In this document: piece after piece, positions 1 to 7,454 of the stretch
How positions within the stretch are numbered: position 1 is the first letter of the stretch
How the letters are laid out: each line of letters begins with the position of its first letter
DNA from: Opitutia bacterium
GTDB taxonomy: Bacteria; Verrucomicrobiota; Verrucomicrobiia; Opitutales; Seribacteraceae
Assembly (NCBI GenBank): GCA_018695085.1
Contig: JABHOU010000179.1
Span: 1-7,577, forward strand
Direction: 5' to 3'
Length of the DNA: 7,577 nucleotides
Program-made: the position numbers and the translations under genes
Notes under the pieces: generated by a model
Told to the model about the DNA's origin: nothing
The model's database searches: none
The model's input: the letters and a program-made list of their open reading frames with translations, nothing else

Positions 1-1
1 A

Positions 2-3000
2 AGGGTGATTCCCCCACCCCGCATCGAGAAAGTTGAAGTTGAGCTCGAATTTCCCGGTTACCTCGAACGGGCCAACGAAAAAGTCGAGGCACTCACTTTG
101 TCCGTGCCGGAAGAAACAAAGATCCGTTGGAACTTAACCCTCGACCGTCCTGTCCGAGATGCGGTTCTTAATCGGGACGGCGAAGAGCCCAAACCCTTGG
201 AGGTAGCCAAAGGCAGAGAGCTGATGATCACCGAGGTGGTCGATGCCTCGCGAGGATACGACTTCTCTTGGGTGGATCAAGAACACGGGTTCGAATTTAC
301 CAGTCCGCGATCTTTTCTCCAAGTGGCATCCGACCAGTCACCCCGGGTGGAATTAATCTCCCCAGAAAGCAATCTTGTCGCCTTGCTCGGGCGACCAGTC
401 GACTTGGTCGTGCGGGCAAGCGATGATCATGGCATCGGGAGTTCTGCGATTATCTACTCGGTAAACTCGCGTCCGGAACAATCGGTATCTCTTGAGACTC
501 CGCTCAAGAACGGCGGCGGCGAGAAAGTGATTGATTGGGATTACAGAGAAGTTTTACCGGACTTGAAGGTCGGTGATACCGTTTCCTTCCTCTTTGAGGT
601 TTCGGACAAATATCCGGATGGCCCGCACCTCGCCCGATCGGACACGCGCAGGATTAACTTTCTTTCCAAGGAGGATTACCTGGAACAAATTCAAAAGAAG
701 AAAGACCGCCTGCTCTCCCGCGTACAGACTGCCTATCGACAAGAGCGCTCTGCCTTTGAAAGCGTGCGTAGCCTCGATCCGGATACGGGCGACTACCTAC
801 AGTCCTGTCAGGTCGAAGCGATTCGGCAGGAACTTGTGCGCGAGCAGCTCAATAGTATTGCCGGGGAACTGAAATACTTGATCGATGACCTCGCGGCCAA
901 CAACATGTCGGATGAGCCCCAGGCCGATTCGCTTGAGCAAGTCCGATCTAAGTTGCTTGAAATCGCCGATGGACAACTAGCTGACGCTGCTTCCCGACTG
1001 CGCCGGCAATCCGGCATCGCTGCAGGAAACACGAAGGAATCTCCTGATCCTTCATCTGCAGCTCGTGCCGTAAACGACGCTGCTCGCGAACTGGGCCGAT
1101 TGGTTCTGCTCCGGTCCATTGATTCGGCTCAGGAAGTCTATGCCCGTGAAGCCCGCATGCTGGCTCAGGTTCAGGCGTCCTTGCGATGGCGCTCCGTTCA
1201 ATCGAATTCGCCGGACGAGAGAGTGCCCATCAACAAGGAACAAGGCGAACTGGCCCAATGGACTCTGCGTCTGATTTCGGATCTTCAAAACGGGATACGC
1301 TATGAGAAACGCCCCTTGGCCGTTCTGCGGTTGATCCAAAGCGTCAAGGATTTGCAACGCGCCCAAGTCGAAGAACGGATGCGGCAATCGGCGGACTTGA
1401 TCAAGCAAAACAAACCGGAAAAGACTGAGGTTTTACAGTCCGGGTTGGTCACGACTTTGCTGGATGCTGAATTCAGCGTGCGCCTAAGTGGAGCATACTC
1501 GACCTTAATCAAAACCCGGGACCGGATGCGTTCGATCGACAAAGCCCAAAGAATGCTGCGTGAACAGTGCTCCGGTCTGTCGAAGCAAGCCTTTGAGGCC
1601 AGTGTAACTGAGAACGGTGAAGCCCAGGCCAAACTTCGCAAACGCTTGCTGTCCTTGCTCCTTCAGACCGTGCCTGCGCCTCGGACAAAACTTTTCGACG
1701 AGACTTGGCCTCAGGTGCCCCCGATTCGTGACCTCTTGAAGAAAGCGGACCTGGCAATGGAGGATGCCATGAGTAAATTCGCTGCCAATCAACAGGAAGC
1801 CACCATCTCAAAACAGCTCGAAGCAGAGCAGGCTCTCACGAATTTGTCTGAGCTCATAGACAACTGGTCGGTTGAATTGGGGCTTCAAACTCTTGGTCTG
1901 AGCACTCTGGTCGCGGTGACAGGCGAACGCCTTGCCTTCATCGAGGAATACGAAGCGAAGGTAGTCGCGCTCTTGGAAGAAACCGATATCGCTGCAATTG
2001 AAGAGAGCAACGTCAGTGCCTTGGTCGAAACACAGCTTCTGCTCGTCGATGAATTGGACGCCTTCAACCATGACCTCGCTCAACAAAACGAGTCCGGTGC
2101 GGATCAAGACATCCCCCCCCTGCTAAGCCGGATGGAACGCGCCCAGAAAGCGATGCGCAGCGCAGTCATGTTTCTGAAGGCAAACGACGCCGACCAGGCG
2201 ATCGGTCACCAGGAGCAAGCGGCTGATATTCTGGCCGAGGCGTTTGTACTGGTTACAGCCCAGAATGAACGCTTGAGCTTACTTCAGAGCTTGTTGATGT
2301 TTCAAAGATCGGTCGGGTTTGCCATTGGCTACGTGGGAAACATCGTCGCAGAGCAAAGGGACATGATCCTTGCGACCAAGGCCCTCAAGTCAGACGATGC
2401 CTCAGCGCTGCTCCCGGCACTTGACAACCTGAGGAGGTGTATTGATGAGGTTGCTCCCCTTTTGGACTTGGTCGCATCGCGACTGGATGCCGGCACTCCC
2501 TTGGCTTTTGCCGTCTCCGACCTTGAGGATGCAGTCGCTGCGCTGAAAGACGCAGATAAGCTCGATTCGCTCGATGCTCAGGAAGTCGCCATGGAATCAC
2601 TGGAGGAAGTGCATGGACTGGTCAAAGCGGTTCAATCGCAGGCTGGTTACGTTGCCGAGATCGTGGAATTCCTCCATGCTGCGATCGCGGATCTCGCAAT
2701 ATTGGAATACCAACAACAAGAATTGGCGCTTCAAGCAGAGGTGACTTCGCCCGATGATGAGAAATACAAGGCCCTTGATCAAAAACAGCGCGCCTTGCTC
2801 AAGCTGGCAGCCCAAGAAGGAAAAATTCTTGTTTCGGTGACCGGGATGAAGACGTATTCCGAACCCGCCAAGTTGATGGACAAAGCACTTTCTGATCTCA
2901 ATTCGATCGACGCGCCTGCAGCGGCTGTGAAAATGACCTTCGCCCAAGAGAAGCTCATCGAGAATGCAGAAGCCTTGTTTGCCATAATCACCATGCTCCA

Positions 3001-3601
3001 CGGATTGCCTGATATCGACGTCTTGGAGCACCGCGATCCCAAGGGGGTCGAGCGATTGGTCGAGGTATTGGCGGTTGCAACTGCCCACAAGAAACTTTTC
3101 CGTGATACGAACAAGGCTGAGGAGGAGTCAATGGCAGCCTTGTCTGGGCAACAAGCCGAACTGGCTGACCGTTGCCGGGAACTTTCCAAAGTGGGCGATC
3201 CACACCCAATGCTCGAAACTGCGTCCACCCAGCTTGTGGCGGCAAGCACAGCCCTTCGGTCATCCGGTCGTGATGAGGTCAAGCGCCACCAGGAAGCGGC
3301 TATGCAGACATTGCGGCATTTCATTATCGAGCAGGCGTTAATCCTGGAAACCGCAGCTCCACCAGCGGTTGCCGAAGATGGGTCCCCGGAAGCCGATGGC
3401 GAGGGTAGCGACAGCGAATCGGATTTTTCCGCCGGGTTTATTGCCGACTTCGTGAGCGGAGAAACACCCAAAGATCAGCGGACGGACTGGAAGGTACTGG
3501 GCGAACGCAATCGTGCTGCCCTCAACCAGAATTTCGCCCGCGAGTTGCCGTTGGAGTACCGGAGGCTGTTGAAAAACTATTACGAGAGGGTTGCAAAATG
3601 A
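2..3601 (+). CDS. Giant DUF4175-like helical envelope protein, 5'-truncated
   Basis: The open frame runs in from the left edge with no stop. The GTG at position 5 is probably not the start, because the preceding codon is open and the protein opens mid-domain without a signal or membrane segment. Residues are numbered from that GTG (1198 aa visible). Residues 1-105 are beta-rich, opening with IPPPRIEKVEVELEFPGYL. Residues 108-215 form a second Ig-like module with SPRVELISPES and ASDDHGIG, a pattern typical of DUF4175-like proteins. Residues 220-1115 are almost all helical, with repeated hairpins (see the repeat entry). Residues 1119-1143 are an acidic Ser/Gly/Glu/Asp linker, and a basic tail ends in LPLEYRRLLKNYYERVAK. 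No transmembrane helix is visible; in this family they lie at the N-terminus, so they are expected upstream. The stop overlaps the next start. The biochemical role is unknown. Related proteins are often encoded beside MoxR/BatA genes, which suggests an inner-membrane scaffold facing the periplasm. The family call is by domain pattern only. Confidence 0.8.
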   Translation, partial: RVIPPPRIEKVEVELEFPGYLERANEKVEALTLSVPEETKIRWNLTLDRPVRDAVLNRDGEEPKPLEVAKGRELMITEVVDASRGYDFSWVDQEHGFEFTSPRSFLQVASDQSPRVELISPESNLVALLGRPVDLVVRASDDHGIGSSAIIYSVNSRPEQSVSLETPLKNGGGEKVIDWDYREVLPDLKVGDTVSFLFEVSDKYPDGPHLARSDTRRINFLSKEDYLEQIQKKKDRLLSRVQTAYRQERSAFESVRSLDPDTGDYLQSCQVEAIRQELVREQLNSIAGELKYLIDDLAANNMSDEPQADSLEQVRSKLLEIADGQLADAASRLRRQSGIAAGNTKESPDPSSAARAVNDAARELGRLVLLRSIDSAQEVYAREARMLAQVQASLRWRSVQSNSPDERVPINKEQGELAQWTLRLISDLQNGIRYEKRPLAVLRLIQSVKDLQRAQVEERMRQSADLIKQNKPEKTEVLQSGLVTTLLDAEFSVRLSGAYSTLIKTRDRMRSIDKAQRMLREQCSGLSKQAFEASVTENGEAQAKLRKRLLSLLLQTVPAPRTKLFDETWPQVPPIRDLLKKADLAMEDAMSKFAANQQEATISKQLEAEQALTNLSELIDNWSVELGLQTLGLSTLVAVTGERLAFIEEYEAKVVALLEETDIAAIEESNVSALVETQLLLVDELDAFNHDLAQQNESGADQDIPPLLSRMERAQKAMRSAVMFLKANDADQAIGHQEQAADILAEAFVLVTAQNERLSLLQSLLMFQRSVGFAIGYVGNIVAEQRDMILATKALKSDDASALLPALDNLRRCIDEVAPLLDLVASRLDAGTPLAFAVSDLEDAVAALKDADKLDSLDAQEVAMESLEEVHGLVKAVQSQAGYVAEIVEFLHAAIADLAILEYQQQELALQAEVTSPDDEKYKALDQKQRALLKLAAQEGKILVSVTGMKTYSEPAKLMDKALSDLNSIDAPAAAVKMTFAQEKLIENAEALFAIITMLHGLPDIDVLEHRDPKGVERLVEVLAVATAHKKLFRDTNKAEEESMAALSGQQAELADRCRELSKVGDPHPMLETASTQLVAASTALRSSGRDEVKRHQEAAMQTLRHFIIEQALILETAAPPAVAEDGSPEADGEGSDSESDFSAGFIADFVSGETPKDQRTDWKVLGERNRAALNQNFARELPLEYRRLLKNYYERVAK
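1745..3346 (+). repeat. Protein-level recurring helical hairpin in the giant protein
   Basis: At least four stretches of about 40-48 residues share one pattern: a first helix with Met/Leu and Ala in register, a turn containing Asn/Asp/Ser, then a second helix with a conserved-looking Gln before Ala and Leu. They are at residues 581-621 (AMEDAMSKF, then KQLEAEQAL), 708-750 (RMERAQKAM, then HQEQAADIL), 954-995 (KLMDKALSDL, then FAQEKLIENA) and 1067-1114 (MLETASTQL, then RHQEAAMQTL). A weaker fifth is at 839-877 (DLEDAVAAL, then ESLEEVHGL). The pattern was found by eye and the DNA itself is not repeated, so the copies are ancient or convergent. It resembles the Gln/Leu-rich hairpins of DUF4175 proteins. 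Confidence 0.5.
2113..2120 (+). repeat. C8 homopolymer inside the giant gene
   Basis: Eight consecutive C residues lie within the codons for Ile-Pro-Pro-Leu at residues 703-706. The frame is open with eight. Losing one C brings TAA into frame two codons later; gaining one leads to TGA at 2224-2226. The tract is therefore a possible slippage or sequencing-error site, although the intact frame here argues that the given sequence is correct. Confidence 0.7.
3584..3590 (+). promoter_or_regulatory. Ribosome binding site for the toroid-repeat gene
   Basis: GAGAGGG lies 7 bases before the ATG at 3598, inside the last codons of the upstream gene. It is a good purine-rich Shine-Dalgarno match at normal spacing and supports 3598 as the start. 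Confidence 0.7.
3598..3601 (+). other. ATGA stop-start overlap
   Basis: The ATG of the toroid gene (3598-3600) overlaps the TGA of the giant gene (3599-3601). This arrangement is commonly associated with translational coupling and suggests that the two proteins are made in linked amounts from one transcript. Confidence 0.85.
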
Positions 3602-4704
3602 ACATTACCAACAATAGGAAATTGCGTTATCTCAAGATGCTTTCGAGCTTGTTCATGTTCGGTTTACTTGCAGCACCGGTTACCGCACAGGAAAAGCCTG
3701 CCGATGAAGCCGTTACTCTGGAAGGGCCCTCCACCACGGAAGCCGAAGCTCCCGAATTAACCGAAGAGGCGGAACAGGCCATCGAGCGTGGCCTGAAATT
3801 TCTAATCTCCAATCAGAACAAGGACGGTTCGTGGTCTTCGAAGGATTTGGAAAAGGGCGAGGGGTCAGGCTATGCGATCGGTGGTACCAGTCTCGGGTTG
3901 ATGGCATTCATGGTCGAGGGGCACTTTCCTGGTTTTGGTCAGTACGGCAAGGCTCTCGAGCGGGCGAAGAACTACCTCCTCAAAAGAGCGGAGGAGTCCC
4001 CTACCGGAGCCATGGGCGTGAAAATGTATGAAATCGGGCTCTTCACCATCGCAATGTCCGAGCTTTGGGGCATGACCAGTGATCCGAAGGACAACAAGGA
4101 GATTCAGGTGGCTCTCGAACGGGTCGTCGAAATTATCTTGCGATCCCAGAACCCGCTTGGGGGTTGGCGATATGCCCCACGTCCGGATGCTGGACAGGAC
4201 ACCTCCGTCACCGCGATGGTCTTCGTCTCCCTCGCATCGGCTCGCGAAGCCGGCGTACTGGTTCCGGCCGAAACAATCGAACGAGTCACCAACTACCTTC
4301 GCGATCAAGCCTTTGACGAGCGCAGAGGGGGCTTTGGCTATCAAGGCAAAGGCTACACCATCGCATGCACTTCCGGGGGTGTCTATGCCGCTCAGCTCGC
4401 AGGCCACCGGGAAACCGAATGGGTTTCGGCCGCCCTCAATACCTTGGAGAACGATCCGAAAATGTTTTCGCGCAAAGACAACGGACACTTCTATTATTCC
4501 CATTATTATGCGATGCAGGCCATGGTTCAGGCCAGCGAGGAACGCTACGCCAAGTGGTATCCCAAAATTCGCGACTCTCTTATTTCCCTGCAGCAACCCA
4601 ACGGGTCGTGGCAGGAAAAGGAGAAGGATTACCCGCATAAAACGCCTATGGCCATTATCATTCTCGGGACCCCGAATCGGTATATTCCGGTCTATCAACG
4701 ATAA
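3598..4704 (+). CDS. Exported prenyltransferase/squalene-oxidase-repeat (alpha/alpha toroid) protein
   Basis: This is a 368-residue protein. The start is supported by a good ribosome binding site and a Sec signal peptide: basic residues at 7-13, a hydrophobic core at about 14-29, and likely cleavage after VTA at residue 30. A short acidic linker (about 31-60) leads into the toroid. QW-like repeat motifs are visible: NQNKDGSW at 72-79, QNPLGGW at 184-190, RRGGFGY at 242-248 and QQPNGSW at 332-338. HFYYSHYYAMQAM begins at residue 297, and the end TPNRYIPVYQR is typical of PVC-group members. Despite the name, a terpene-cyclase activity is not supported: the DxDD acid motif of squalene-hopene cyclases is absent, and the nearest element is DAGQDTSVT at 197-205. 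The fold also occurs in binding and complement-like proteins, so a periplasmic binding or scaffolding role with the upstream giant protein is plausible. The true ligand is unknown. Confidence 0.9.
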   Translation: MNITNNRKLRYLKMLSSLFMFGLLAAPVTAQEKPADEAVTLEGPSTTEAEAPELTEEAEQAIERGLKFLISNQNKDGSWSSKDLEKGEGSGYAIGGTSLGLMAFMVEGHFPGFGQYGKALERAKNYLLKRAEESPTGAMGVKMYEIGLFTIAMSELWGMTSDPKDNKEIQVALERVVEIILRSQNPLGGWRYAPRPDAGQDTSVTAMVFVSLASAREAGVLVPAETIERVTNYLRDQAFDERRGGFGYQGKGYTIACTSGGVYAAQLAGHRETEWVSAALNTLENDPKMFSRKDNGHFYYSHYYAMQAMVQASEERYAKWYPKIRDSLISLQQPNGSWQEKEKDYPHKTPMAIIILGTPNRYIPVYQR

Positions 4705-4720
4705 CGCGCGAGCACCTCGA

Positions 4721-5470
4721 ATGACCAATTATTTTATGCAATTCAACCCGCTCGGACGTTCGCTGCAGATTGTTACGCTGTTTGTCTTGGCCATCTCCCA
4801 ACCGGCAAGCGCCAAGAAGAGTGAAAGACATCTGTTCATACTCTCCGGTCAGTCGAATATGACCGGTGGGCTTAAGGCAGGCTTTTCCAAAGCGGTTGAA
4901 GGCAACTTTGGGAAAGACAACGTCACCGTTGCTCATCATAGCAAGTCCGGACGTGGCATCCGCTTTTGGGACAAGGATTATGAGTTTCCCGAAAACTACA
5001 GGTTTCCCGGCAAGGGGGTTCCTTCGGAACGAACCAAGTTGCAGCACGGCCAGGAATACGGGCCCTTGATCGAGAAAGCTCGTGAAGCCTTCGACGGCAA
5101 ACCGTTTGATACCATTACTTTCGTCTGGATGCAGGGCGAGTCGGATGGGAAGCGCGGATTGGGTCCTTCCTACGAAAAAAGCTTTCTGAGGTTGTTGGGG
5201 CGACTGAAAACCGACTTGGGACGAAAGGACGTCGCCTTTGTGATCGGCCGCATCAATGACTCCTACGTGAGCGACCCAAATTGGAAGGCCATGCGCGACG
5301 TGCAGGTCAAGCTCGCGGAGGATACCGACCATGGGGAATGGATAGACACGGACGATCTCAGCGAACCTGAACACGGCGTACACTTTCCAAAAGAGAATTA
5401 CGAAAAACTTGGCCGGCGCTTCGCCCAAAAGGCCATCACCTTAATCCGCAAGAAATCCGAACTTAAGTAA
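4721..5470 (+). CDS. Exported SGNH/SASA-type carbohydrate esterase (sialate O-acetylesterase-like)
   Basis: The predicted protein has 249 residues. The start at 4721 gives a signal peptide with a hydrophobic core at about 15-27 and cleavage after PASA at residue 31. The in-frame ATG at 4736 also keeps it, and neither start has a strong ribosome binding site. The open frame continues upstream through the toroid gene, but that part is an overlap shadow. Family blocks are clear: LFILSGQSNM with nucleophile Ser45, SGRGIRFW in block II, FVWMQGESDG at about 135-143, MRDVQ at 191-195, and IDTDDLSEPEHGVHF at 208-222 with catalytic His221. Such enzymes remove O-acetyl or similar acyl groups from sugars. 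The residue three before His221, normally Asp in the DxxH pair, is His218, so catalysis may be altered or use Glu217 or a Ser-His dyad. It lies 16 bases after the toroid gene and ends directly against an ATG at 5471. Confidence 0.88.
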   Translation: MTNYFMQFNPLGRSLQIVTLFVLAISQPASAKKSERHLFILSGQSNMTGGLKAGFSKAVEGNFGKDNVTVAHHSKSGRGIRFWDKDYEFPENYRFPGKGVPSERTKLQHGQEYGPLIEKAREAFDGKPFDTITFVWMQGESDGKRGLGPSYEKSFLRLLGRLKTDLGRKDVAFVIGRINDSYVSDPNWKAMRDVQVKLAEDTDHGEWIDTDDLSEPEHGVHFPKENYEKLGRRFAQKAITLIRKKSELK

Positions 5471-5477
5471 ATGAAAA

Positions 5478-5485
5478 GAAGAGGA
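5478..5485 (+). promoter_or_regulatory. Ribosome binding site that decides the transglutaminase-like gene start
   Basis: GAAGAGGA ends 6 bases before the ATG at 5492. This is far better than anything before the upstream in-frame ATG at 5471, which directly abuts the TAA of the esterase gene. It favours 5492 as the real start, seven codons inside the longest frame. Confidence 0.75.
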
Positions 5486-5491
5486 ATCAAA

Positions 5492-7417
5492 ATGAAAACA
5501 CACTACCCTTCCATTCGTCTGTTGCTCGGACTGCTCCTAGCCGTTGCAAGTTTGCCCCTTTCTTCCCCGGCTCGAAAAAAAGGCCCTGAACCGGTGCTGA
5601 CCGAACGTGGCAATTTGCTTGAGAAAACATACTCTGACCAACTTGATGTTATAAGCAAAGAGATTTTGGCTGCCCTGCCAAAGATCGATTCGCAAAAGAA
5701 AGAGGCTTTTGAAGCCGCCCGGGCAGAATTGGGAGCACTTAAGGCACCGCGTGAGGATGATGCCGAATCCGTTCACAAGGCATACCACTTGGCCAAACCG
5801 CTTGCCGAAACCAAGGCGCTTGAGAGTGCCAGACCACTGATTGCCGACACCGCGAAATTGCTCGGTGGCGACGCCTTGGATGGCAAGCTGATGAAAGGTG
5901 CGATTCTTCGTCACGGCACGCCGGCTGGTTTGGCCGAGTTCGCTCAACAGAGCGACGAAAACAAAGCCTTGCTCGACAAGCTCTTAGCCGATGAGGCTTT
6001 GATGAAGCAGATTCTAAAATCGGGTGGCGCCAACGGCGGCGAGTACGGCGAGGCCATGCAGGTCTACACCGCCATTTTGGAAAAGAGCGAACGCGCCCGC
6101 GAAGTCGGTAGCATCTTCCAACGCCTCGCTTTGGGCACCGCTCTCCAGCAGCCGTGGCTTGACGAAAGCAAGAAAGGCAGCGTGAACGGGATTGTCTTTG
6201 CCGACAACAAAACCCCGGACGGCCAGGTCGCACGCTACTTACATTATGAAAAGGCCTACCACGCGAAAGAACTGGACCCGCAGTTCAAAGATTTTAACAC
6301 TTGGGAGTGTCGGTTCATCACGAACGACCCTTACACCAATGAAGAACTTACTTGGGCCCGTTCGATGCTTCGCCAGTTCCGACCGGACCACATCTCCAAC
6401 CCCGATCAGAAATGGCGCTACACGCGCATTGTGAAAAGTGATGTTCCGTATTGCAGCACGCGGCATGACGACTCGCTGGGCTTGCCTCAGCAACAAGCCA
6501 TCGCCTTGGGCGGGGTTTGCGGACGTCGTGCATTCTTCGGCCGCTTCGTCGCCCGTGCTTTTGGAATCCCCTCCAGGCGATCGGCCTCGACGGGGCATGC
6601 TGCAATGAACCGGTGGACGCCCGACGGATGGGTAAACAACTTCGGCGCCTGGTGGTCGCACAACCACTGCGGTCCGCAGGGCGGGCTCGACTTCTACCTG
6701 GATTCCCGTGCCCGCGAATTCGAAGAGGACTACTTGCAAGTTCTCAGGGCCCAATGGATCGGAGATGCATTGGGACAGGAAGACGTAAGCCTTCGACAAT
6801 ACGCTCAGGGTGGTGGGTTCTGGGACGGTTTGGCATTCTACGTCAAGCGGGCCGTCGTTGAAGATGCCAATCTTGAGCAGGAAGCTGCGGACGCCGAATT
6901 GGCAACCCTCTCCGCAGAAGAAGCCCGTCTGCTTGGTGAGTCGGACGAGGTTTTGGGCGATGGGGAGATTCAGGAGATTGAAATCCCCGAGGAGGACAAA
7001 AAGATATTAATTGCCGGAGATGGAACGATGACTGTTCCTGCGGTTGCCTGCACGGGGCCAAGGAACAACACCGACAAGGTCGTTTTTCTGGACAGCTGGG
7101 ACGGTGGGATGCAGATCCACTATCAGCGTCTGGGCGGCCGCCCCGAGCTTTTAAAGTATACGGTGGAGGCTCCGGCGGCGGGGAAATACGAACTGACAAT
7201 GAAAGTCTGTACGGTTTCCAAGCCAGCTCCTGTCATTGCCCGCCTCAACAGGCGTACACTCGTTAACAAGACGCTCCCTTACACCAAGGGAAGTTGGCAG
7301 CGCACCGAGCCGGAAATCATTGAGTTGCGCGAAGGGAGAAACACGATTCAGCTCACTTTCCGGGCACCGAACCGTGGCGTGAGTATAAAAGATTTTCAAC
7401 TCAAGCCCGTAAAATGA
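5492..7417 (+). CDS. Exported transglutaminase-like protein with C-terminal carbohydrate-binding-like domain
   Basis: From 5492 the product has 641 residues; the alternative ATG at 5471 would add seven. A signal peptide is clear, with a hydrophobic core at about 8-23 and likely cleavage after SSPA at residue 27. Residues 28-230 look helical and match no domain I recognise. The core at about 320-440 looks transglutaminase-like: GGVCGRR with Cys343, GHAAMNRW with His369, then TPDGWVNNFGAWW. The usual third residue, Asp, is not where expected; Asn382/Asn383 or Asp378 are the nearest candidates. DFYLDSRAREF (400-410) follows. Residues 457-504 are an acidic Glu-rich linker. Residues 505-641 look like a carbohydrate-binding beta-sandwich, with YELTMKVCTV, LPYTKGSWQ and LREGRNTIQLTF. 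Six cysteines (273, 321, 343, 393, 520, 573) could allow disulphides. Possible roles are a cysteine peptidase, a crosslinking or deamidating enzyme, or a binding protein on an envelope glycan. The activity is unproven. Confidence 0.85.
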   Translation: MKTHYPSIRLLLGLLLAVASLPLSSPARKKGPEPVLTERGNLLEKTYSDQLDVISKEILAALPKIDSQKKEAFEAARAELGALKAPREDDAESVHKAYHLAKPLAETKALESARPLIADTAKLLGGDALDGKLMKGAILRHGTPAGLAEFAQQSDENKALLDKLLADEALMKQILKSGGANGGEYGEAMQVYTAILEKSERAREVGSIFQRLALGTALQQPWLDESKKGSVNGIVFADNKTPDGQVARYLHYEKAYHAKELDPQFKDFNTWECRFITNDPYTNEELTWARSMLRQFRPDHISNPDQKWRYTRIVKSDVPYCSTRHDDSLGLPQQQAIALGGVCGRRAFFGRFVARAFGIPSRRSASTGHAAMNRWTPDGWVNNFGAWWSHNHCGPQGGLDFYLDSRAREFEEDYLQVLRAQWIGDALGQEDVSLRQYAQGGGFWDGLAFYVKRAVVEDANLEQEAADAELATLSAEEARLLGESDEVLGDGEIQEIEIPEEDKKILIAGDGTMTVPAVACTGPRNNTDKVVFLDSWDGGMQIHYQRLGGRPELLKYTVEAPAAGKYELTMKVCTVSKPAPVIARLNRRTLVNKTLPYTKGSWQRTEPEIIELREGRNTIQLTFRAPNRGVSIKDFQLKPVK

Positions 7418-7454
7418 ACGTCTGCCTGAAGTGATTTTGAAAGAGCTTGATATT
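7418..7454 (+). other. Short spacer with no terminator
   Basis: These 37 bases separate the transglutaminase-like gene from the next one. I see no hairpin followed by a T-run and no convincing -35/-10 pair, so transcription probably continues into the next gene. Confidence 0.5.
7441..7445 (+). promoter_or_regulatory. Weak ribosome binding site for the last gene
   Basis: AAGAG lies 9 bases before the ATG at 7455. It is a modest match, but it agrees with the signal peptide that begins at that ATG. A GTG at 7431 in the same frame has no better site. Confidence 0.45.

Noticed and set aside
5..7. GTG as the start of the giant gene
   Set aside because: The preceding codon (AGG) is open to the window edge, no ribosome binding site can be seen, and the protein begins mid beta-domain without any membrane or signal segment. 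The real start is upstream.
2779..3471. Minus-strand open frame (230 codons) in the giant gene
   Set aside because: It is a Ser/Ala-rich shadow of helical plus-strand coding sequence with no domain signal.
4079..4720. Upstream extension of the esterase frame, overlapping the toroid gene
   Set aside because: It overlaps a well-supported gene, its translation is Arg/Pro/Ser-rich shadow sequence, and a proper signal peptide starts at 4721.
3865..4728. Long minus-strand open frame (287 codons) antisense to the toroid gene
   Set aside because: It mirrors the codon pattern of the plus-strand gene, matches no family I recognise, and covers a gene with clear repeat motifs.
4658..5428. Minus-strand open frame (256 codons) antisense to the esterase gene
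   Set aside because: The plus strand carries conserved catalytic blocks; the antisense frame has no recognisable motif and spans a gene boundary.
7414..7434. Six-codon mini-ORF overlapping the transglutaminase-like gene stop (ATGA)
   Set aside because: It is too short to support as a gene, has no clear ribosome binding site, and probably arises by chance from the stop context.
7418..7454. Possible terminator after the transglutaminase-like gene
   Set aside because: No stem-loop with a T-run is visible in the 37-base spacer.
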